Source of the DNA: Catonia carolina
Lineage: Eukaryota > Arthropoda > Insecta > Hemiptera > Achilidae
Assembly: GCA_035578175.1 (NCBI GenBank)
Contig: JAQMRL010000011.1
Span: 3,917,501-3,981,500, forward strand
DNA: 64,000 nucleotides
Direction: 5' to 3'
Below the pieces are notes generated by a model. It searched no databases and was not told the DNA's origin. It worked only from the letters and a program-made list of their open reading frames with translations. Shown in pieces: positions 57,169 through 64,000 of this stretch; the first letter of the stretch is position 1, and every line of letters begins with the position of its first letter. The translations under genes were made by a program, and so were the position numbers.

Positions 57169-60100
57169 TTACAATGGATGGATTAATATAGTAGATATGT
57201 TTGAAAAGAATCTTATCACTCCAGCAGATGAATTTAGCCCGTGACCGTATGATCTCTTAGCCCAGCTAGCATCCCCAATAACTGTTATGAAAGGGAGTCC
57301 ATTCCATAAGTTGCCTTTCTGAACTGCTATACGTTTCTCTTCCTCAGCGTTTTCTAGCATTTTTTCCCCAAGTTTATCGTTCCAGCTCTGAAATTGAAAG
57401 ATTTAAAAAACTTAATTATTTTTTTAGTCTACAACCTGAAGTACAAGATGTAGGCCTATGGTGTTTTTCATAACCTACGTAAGCTGCAACTAGAAAGAGG
57501 TAACGGATTTCGTGTGATGCTTCTAGTACGAAGTAACGCAAATGTGTTATTACACTTACCATAAAGAAATAATATTTTAATTCGATTCAGATTGTTTGAG
57601 TTTCTTAAACGTTACTGTGTATTTCTGTTTTACGATTTTTTTATTTATGTATTCATCAAATCATTGCGATTTTTCGTTGTTTTGTAATAAATGGTTGAAG
57701 AAACATTTGCAACTACACAACTTTTGCTAAACAACTTCAATTTGTCAATAGACTGTATTACTCATTACCATTATCTCTTCTGAGATAACAAAGTAATGAC
57801 TGAAATCGGTACTTCCAACTTCAAATAGTTTTGGGCTACAATAACAATGTAATTTCAGTTGTAAGCTTATTAAAAAAGTATTGGTATGTCGGCATACTAT
57901 AAAAAGGGGCGTAAAGTTTTTATTTATATGATAGTACGAAAGTAACTTACCTCACCATTTTTTTTTCATGTCGTTTGAACTTCCTGAAACTCATTAAAGG
58001 AACGTCCATTACACCGAACAATTCCTCAGCCTGGAAATGCCCGATTCCAATCGATAGTGCGCCCCATACTAATGCTTCATTTAACTCTTCTTTTTTTTCT
58101 TCTGGTTCTGAAGTAACACAGAACTCTTTTTCGCAGTTGTCACAATAATACACCCAGGTTGAATAAAAACCATTCACAATTTCTTTTTGTAATTTGAATT
58201 TCCCCATAGTGCATGTCAATCGGTGAGTGGCAACTGTTTCAAGCTGTCTCAAAACGTGGTCTATATTGACAATTCGCCTACCCGTAACAATGGTTTCGGG
58301 TATTTCTTCGTGTACCTCTATCACTAATTCCGGCAAGAAATCAGAATCTGAGCTGTCTGACGAGTTACGTTGATTAGCTTCTTCATTTTCATCGTATTGT
58401 ATGTCCTCTGAACTGTAAGAAAGGAAGAACATGATACAAAATGTTTGAATGCAGATAAAAACATGAAGTAAAGGTCTCATTTACAGGGTTGAAAGTAGGT
58501 GATTTTCAGAGGGCCTGGCATGCTGATAAGCATACGTTTCCACTCAGTGAGGAAGGCAAGGTAAACCACCTTGCTCCACGTTTTGCTTGGTTAAGCCTTT
58601 AGATATTCAAACCAGCCTTTCGGCTAATGACATAAACAACAATATAGCAGGCACTCGCTAATCTGAACAGAAGTACTAGTCGAAAAAGAAGTACATATTT
58701 AAACAGTTAAATAAATGACAGTTTCATATTAAATAAATACTTTTACATTTAAATAAATTCAAACAGGTACATATACGATAATTTTATATAAAATAAATAA
58801 ATTTAAACAAAATTACCGATTTTTGTTCGATTTGATATGTGCGTAATTCGGAAAAACTCGTGTGATTGTGAAAAGGGCGTATCCCAGTGACCGTATATTT
58901 TTTGTTTTTGGAATACACGTCGCCTTTCTATTAGTTTCCTTTCCTTATTTCTTTCCTTACATATAATTTTTTCACTCTAAACTGAGTTGAAGGCCTCAAA
59001 CTAACTAGTTTGAGGCCTTGATCTATAGTGACTGAAACCCTTCAAAGCGTCAATATTTGCATGTAAAACCACATGAGTTAAAAATATGGTATGAAACACT
59101 CACACAACTTTCTCTTGCCAATGCAAATAATGACAAATTTAACCTAACATTAGTAATAAAACATTAGAAATAAACAAAAACTAACCTCAAAAAATATAAC
59201 CTTATTTTAATCATGAGTGAAAGACGCAAAATGAAAATCGACCTCAGTTCGGCTTAAAAATACGGAAAATCACTCTTTCACGGTAAACTAGGCTCTATAG
59301 AGAAAAATGCTTTAAATAAAAGTTTCTTAAAAACTAAAATTAATCTTTTAATTTCCTATAAATTTTATTGTATACACTTTTATCGTAAAATGCATACTAA
59401 GGCCGAAATCTTTTAAAAAATCGATTTTTCACACATTTTCGTGAGAGAAAAAAACAGAAAATCGCTAATTACCGCTAAACTAAGCGTTATACAAAAAAAT
59501 GTTTGGAATAAAAGTTGTAAGATTTTAAATTCTCTACATTTTTTTATTATACTGCATCTTTTTGCGCTACAATGCATATTAAAGCCGTAATATTAAAAAA
59601 CCCATTTTTTTACGAGAAAACAGCCTCACCAAGAATTTCAGCAGACATGGCGCCTACCCTATCTTGTAGAGCATACAAAATTTAGTAAATAAGGCGATTT
59701 TTAAAAATATCGTAGGACCAGTGTTTGGAAAAAACGCCAAAAAGTGAGAAATTACACAAATAAACTACTACTTCCGGTTGACCGATTTTGATGGAAATGT
59801 TCGTGTCGGGTGCTCTAGTGGTATGTAGCTGAAGTTTCAAGTTTGTGCGATGTTTCGATCTTGAGATATCCTGTTCACACACACACACAGACACACAGAT
59901 GCACAGACCAATCGCTAAAAACATGTTTTTTGGATTCAGGTGATCTGAAAACGTGTAGATTCGGTGAAAACTCGATTTCTTAAAATCGACATGAAAACAA
60001 TACTTTCCTTCCTACATATTCATATAGGCAAGAGAAAGTAAAAATGAGTGGTTTTTATTTTACCTTCACACTTTCGAACATTTCGCTAAACTAAAAACCT

Positions 60101-60425
60101 CTGTGCGTTAGGTTCGGATTAGCGAGTGCCTGCTGTACCTAATAGTAAATACAAATGGGCGGGTGACTAACATAAAATACCCAAGAATGAATAAATTTAC
60201 TTCATTGCATGTAGCAAAATAATGTAATACATAAATAACAAGTTATATTTACCTGGGTTTTTGGATTAGCTGATCCCACAATTTTTCTGCGTTATCTGTC
60301 TCTACTTCTTTTGTTGTTCCTGGACAAGAATTCAACAGTTTCTCTTTCGCTAATTTTTCGCGAATCATCTTTCGTCGAGCTAGAGACATTTTATTTCTTT
60401 TACACCTATAATGTTTACGTGGCAT
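57169..60425 (-). CDS. Mutator-like transposase-domain protein, three exons
   Basis: Proposed exons on the minus strand: 60425-60253, 58412-57951 and 57385-57169. Donors are CCCAG|GTAAAT and GTGAG|GTAAGT; acceptors are TTTCTTACAG|T and TTTCAGAG|C. Phases fit (both introns phase 2) and the sum is 852 nt, 283 codons plus stop. The N-terminus is basic (MPRKHYRCKRNKMSLARRKM). Next comes an acidic Ser-rich linker (NQRNSSDSSDSDFLPELVI). Then RRIVNIDHVLRQLETVATHR, a probable zinc-binding CDNCEKEFC, LSIGIGHFQAEELF and FITVIGDASWAKRSYGHGLN. That order matches the insect Mutator-like transposase domain family (GRRIVdI--l-qL; IsIGcGhsQlEEl; liTVi-DgsWsKRSY), where the D of D-x-W is a catalytic candidate. 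Here the product ends about 25 residues later, while relatives continue, so the 3' end may be truncated or further exons missed. Intron 1 holds a family E fragment and a complete family A element. A host-domesticated gene or an old transposon gene are both possible. Confidence 0.7.
58463..58642 (+). repeat. Family E 3' portion in intron 1
   Basis: ACATGAAGTAAAGGTCTCAT ... TTTCGGCTAATGACATAAAC AACAAT. It is antisense to the Mutator-like gene and sits about 50 bp upstream of the exon 2 acceptor. Confidence 0.8.
59081..60045 (-). repeat. Family A, full length, in intron 1
   Basis: Complete copy from AAAATATGGTATGAAACACT to GGCAAGAGAAAGTAAAAAT. Both inverted 13-mers are intact. The CA tract is short (59876-59898). 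It lies on the same strand sense as the gene. Confidence 0.85.
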
Positions 60426-60600
60426 ATTTAAAATGTCACTAATATGAAACAAATAAATACAGTGTCTGTAGTGTATACAGGAATTGTTCCTATTACATAA
60501 ACTACTCGTATATAGAATGTAACTATACAATAACTATAGTACGAGTATATATGTACCATTATATAGCAAACACGGTGGTAGATATCGGTAACTGAAAAGA
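60426..60600 (-). promoter_or_regulatory. Candidate upstream region of the Mutator-like gene
   Basis: TATATAATGG-like (60563-60570 on minus) and a TATATACTCGTAC string lie 110-150 bp before the proposed ATG. In this AT-rich context a TATA-like word carries little weight. Confidence 0.2.
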
Positions 60601-61419
60601 GCAGTTTGGTGGTGGGGATGGTTTGGGGAGGAAATATGAAAATACTACTACATAATAAACCATTTACTGTACAGTTACATGTGTGTGTCTGTGTGTGTGC
60701 ATCTACTAGTATTGCTGGTCTGCCTAACTGCAAGGAGCAACAGGCCCTAAAAAAGTCCAAAAAATTGGTTCACAAGTTTCTGTCTTGCTGTTATCATAGG
60801 AAGTATTGCGCTACACTTATTATCAAGTACTCATTTTGAACTTAAACATAAGCTATTTTAATTTTTGTAAAAAACCCTATTACTATTTTTTCTTGCGCCC
60901 TAAAAAATTATACTGTGCTTCAATTAAAAAAATACGTTTTCAAAACTAGCTAGTGATTATCTCCTACTGCTTTTAAACCCTTATTCAAAATTTCATTGCT
61001 GTAATTAAAGTCGTTCTTAAAAAAGTTGTCTACCAATTTTAGCAAAAAATGCCCTTATAAATGCCTCTCTAGCCGACAAATTGAGAAAAAATAAAAATAA
61101 AATTATCTGAATGGTCTTATATGAAGCTAATAAAGACTTTAAGACCAAAAAAACAGAAATATATTTTTTGACAGAACAACCTTAAGTAGAAGTACTTCTT
61201 ATATGAGTAGAATACTTTAGACCATTTATGTAGACCTAATATTACTCAAATAATATACGTTTCTAACTCAGAGCCTATGTATTATGAAGTATCTTGAAAC
61301 TTAGATTATAATAACTGTATAAAACTGAAACGAAAAGCTTTCAAATAACCAAAACACAATTCTCTTAAAATTCACAATGATTTCTTAGAATGCATAGACG
61401 TACTCTAAATCTGAAATTA
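60601..61419. other. No gene seen
   Basis: A GT-rich word run (60680-60700) and AT-rich spacer. Open frames here are antisense to each other and unremarkable. Confidence 0.35.
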
Positions 61420-62470
61420 TTTATTTCTGTTACACTAAAATATCCTCTTCAATTCCATAATACGTCATTACAACGAAGTAATCAAACCAGAAGCCACATA
61501 TACCAGTGAAACCCTTTTTAAACTGAACACCCACCTCTGACAAACTCCATAAAATAAGCAGAAGAATATTAAGAACAGCCATTAACTTTAAACATCAAGT
61601 TCATGGTAAATGGCGGATAATCCCTAACGGTATAGTCTACAAAGAAAACTAGTTGATAATCGACACGATGAGAAAAAGGGGACTTGCCTTTTTCAGTCAC
61701 CTCTACAGATTACATGATACAAGACTCACTACGCAGCTTCTAGGTTACCAACTCAAAAACAAGCCTAAAATAAATGGTTACAGGAAATAAATGCCCATAA
61801 CGGGCAGGTGGAGTGTTAAATTAATTGTACTCGATCTGTTGGTTCCAGGGCTACAAAAAACAGTTCTGTTTATTATTACATAGTCAGCCAATTATATGAC
61901 TGAACTATTTAAGAACTGAAGAGGTAGAGGTGTTAATGACAATAGTCAGAGTTATCTCCTCCGAGAGTAATGAATTTCACTATACAGCCCGACCCTGTGG
62001 TGAATGAAGTAAAGGTGTTATTTCCAGGGTGGAAAGTAGATGCTTTTCGGAGGGCCTGGCGTGCTAATAAGCAAAGGCTACTTTTGTACTCAGTGAGGAA
62101 GGCAATAGTAAACCAACTCACTTCTCGTTTTTACTTAGTATAACCTCTAGAGGTTCAAATCAGCCTTCCTAAACAACACAGGAAATAAAGTCCGACATGA
62201 AAGACTTAATCATAACCGAGGAAATGATGCAAAATCGAGAGGAAAAGAAAGTGTTAAGGGATACTAAGCTTACTAAAAACTATCATCAGAGAAAATGAGG
62301 GCCTCCAGATCAAAAAATATGAAACTGATATGGGAGCGAAAGAAACAGCAGCAAGCTAACTCCGTAGCTCATAGTTCAAAGAAACGCACATTGAATGACT
62401 TAAGTGCTCCAATTGGGGCGAAAACTAAAGAAGAAAAAATATCCTCTTTTTTGGTTTTGAAGGGTTTATT
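61420..62470 (+). pseudogene. RTE-like retrotransposon ORF remnant, split by family E
   Basis: Before the insert: EVIKPEATYTSETLFKLN (the liRP-atYgsEtl-l landmark), then DTMRKRGLAFFSHLYRLHDT and RLTTQLLGYQLKNKP, the RISFfGHLyRm-d-RLT-q motif. After the insert at 61792-62177: EIKSDMKDLIITEEMMQNRE followed by EKKVLRDTKLTKNY, continuing the W--EI--Dl-el-I-eE-i-nR--fr segment. Stops abound. The two halves join at the duplicated ACAGGAAATAAA. Confidence 0.75.
61792..62177 (+). mobile_element. Family E, complete, with 12-bp target duplication
   Basis: This copy fixes the boundaries of the family: 386 bp starting TGCCCATAACGGGCAGGTGG and ending CTTCCTAAACAAC, between perfect ACAGGAAATAAA at 61780-61791 and 62178-62189. 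The target duplication, AAC-rich 3' end and 5'-truncated relatives elsewhere indicate a retroposon. A weak box-B-like GGTTCCAGGGC about 60 bp in suggests a possible Pol III head, but it is far from canonical. Part of the shared reading frame (MNFTIQPDPVVNEVKVLFPG) is visible. Confidence 0.85.
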
Positions 62471-63269
62471 TTTGATATCCCACGCTATTTCATTTTGGCG
62501 AATAAATACCTATATTTTTATGATGGATGAGCCAAAGTTATTCCTTATGGGTCAAAGTAACTCTAGCATACGGTACGTAAAAACATCCCACCTACTAAGT
62601 CTTCGACTGTTTTACAAACAAAAGTAAAAAGAATGGCATAATAATAGTCTGTCTTTATTCAATGTATGTTTACAAACACCTAAATTAACAAATGGTTACA
62701 GAAATAGATCGAAGGAAAAGGTAAGTTTATATAAAGGATGTTGGCAAGACTGAATCAAACCTTGATAATATATAGACCTTGAAATTATATCGGAAGGTCA
62801 TTAACGCGGCCAGTAGTAGGGACAGGACGGAGGGCTCGACTTTTGTGGTGGGAGACAGTAACGCCAATCAGAGTGTATTAAAAACGTACCTGAGCGCGTT
62901 CTTCTACAGATCTCCTCCGACCGCTTGTTTGTGGAGTTTAATTAGGCAAAAAAGTTAACCAACCTTATTGCCTCTGTTCTAGAAAAATGTTTTATGTAAA
63001 CCTTCCCGACATAGTTTACAATTACTATGTTCCATTAAATAAACTTTCATTAATTTTTTTTGTTAAAACAAACTATTAATAATTATTACCGAGTACATAA
63101 CAAAAACAACAATCTTTGGTAATTGTATTTAACAGAAAATTAAAGATTATGACTGAAATCTTTAAAGAATTTTTAAAAACTTTTCCTTTTTGTTCTTAAT
63201 TAGTAGGCCTATCATAACAAAACTAAAAGACATCAAGAATTGATATTTAATTCTACAACATTAATTTAT
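62471..63269. other. No gene established
   Basis: Includes the end of a 110-codon plus frame (62295-62627) that starts in the RTE-like remnant. A moderately GC-richer patch at 62780-62930 has no recognised content. Confidence 0.35.
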
Positions 63270-63643
63270 GTTTAGGTCAACAGCCAAGAGGTTTTACTAT
63301 GTAAAAACGAGGAGTAGAGGTGGTTTACTAATGCCTTCCTCACTGAGTTGAAAGAGTATGCTTATCAACATGCCCGGCCCTCCGAAAATCATCTACTTTT
63401 CACCCTGCAAATGACACCTTCACCATATTCACGACAGGGTATTACTATATAATAATGAAATTCATTACTCTCAAAGGAGATAACTCTGACTTGTGTATTT
63501 TAAATCTCTACCTCTTCTGTTCTTAAATAATTCAGTCATGTAATTGGCTGACTATGTGATAAGAAACAGAACTATATTTTGTAGCCCTGAAACCAGCAGA
63601 TCGAGTGCCATTAATCTAACACTCCACCTGCCCGTTATGGGCA
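63270..63643 (-). repeat. Family E, near full length
   Basis: Reversed copy from GCCCATAACGGGCAGGTGGA to TTGACCTAAAC, missing part of the CTCTAGAGG-TTTCGGCTGATG segment. The shared frame has a stop at the GGGTGA codon. ATTAATT-like sequence on both sides may be a target duplication. Confidence 0.8.
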
Positions 63644-64000
63644 ATATTAATTATTAGATACAATAATTATTCATTGTTACAAAAAAAACATTTCTTGAAA
63701 TTCAGATCAAAACTACATACAGTTTATGAAAATTTAACAACCTGTTTTAAGTAATATAATGAATGTTTTGTATTGTATTATTATTATGTTCCCATTATTT
63801 TTCATACATTATGTTTAATTTAAATTTTGTGTAACCCGGATGTTTTAACAATTGAAAATATGAAATTTAAAATTTTTCCTGACAACATCTTAAAAATATT
63901 TAAATTTATGCAAGGTCTTTTCTTATCGCGTCATATTATTCAGTTGTAATATAAGAACCAATAAAACCTTGATAATAACCTCTACTGTTAAAAAAAAAGT
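63644..64000. other. No gene seen
   Basis: AT-rich end of the window. Confidence 0.4.

Noticed and set aside
62295..62627. 110-codon ORF as a gene
   Set aside because: It starts inside RTE-like remnant sequence and has no domain or conserved pattern.

Overview
This 64 kb window looks like an AT-rich insect chromosome segment that is mostly transposable-element debris. I see no bacterial, plasmid or viral gene organisation. Insect origin is inferred from spliced genes with GT-AG introns, Jockey- and RTE-like retrotransposon tails, mariner, Tigger and Mutator-like transposase sequences, a Helitron and several tRNA-headed SINE families. The mix would fit a hemipteran, but the species cannot be fixed from the sequence alone.

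Only two loci look like ordinary genes. At 24495-25166 (+) there is a terminal exon for a small, acidic, Thr/Glu-rich protein that starts inside a signal-peptide-like segment; its first coding exon was not found. At 60425-57169 (-) there is a phase-consistent three-exon gene of 283 codons whose product resembles the insect Mutator-like transposase domain family. Its first intron has taken up two repeats, and its carboxy end may be cut short.

Everything else is dispersed repeats. 0-15 kb: several copies of a roughly 1 kb family (called A here), RTE-like retrotransposon tails including one inserted into another with a 12-bp target duplication, a complete non-autonomous Helitron (7978-8549) and SINEs. 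15-24 kb: AT-rich DNA, inverted Jockey tails, a deleted Tigger element, a possible solo LTR and decayed A copies. 25-34 kb: a quiet AT-rich stretch, then SINEs and RTE debris. 34.9-37.1 kb: a GC-richer island, where a retrotransposon with an RNase H domain sits inside an RTE-like element between 12-bp target duplications. 37.5-38.5 kb: a 1 kb foldback element. 42-49 kb: a deleted Tigger, a Jockey tail, a tandemly duplicated hairpin complex and a long-TIR transposon remnant. 49-56 kb: a broken A copy, a 2.07 kb composite with mariner ends, and a 42-bp minisatellite fused to SINE tails. 57-64 kb: the Mutator-like gene, then an RTE element interrupted by family E.

The two abundant families, A (about 1 kb, subterminal inverted motif, no ORF) and E (386 bp, AAC-rich 3' end, 12-bp target duplication, a frame largely shared between copies), together with the composite mariner, are the least conventional content. 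No operon or defence system was found. All positions were read by eye, and family assignments are from remembered motifs without database searches.
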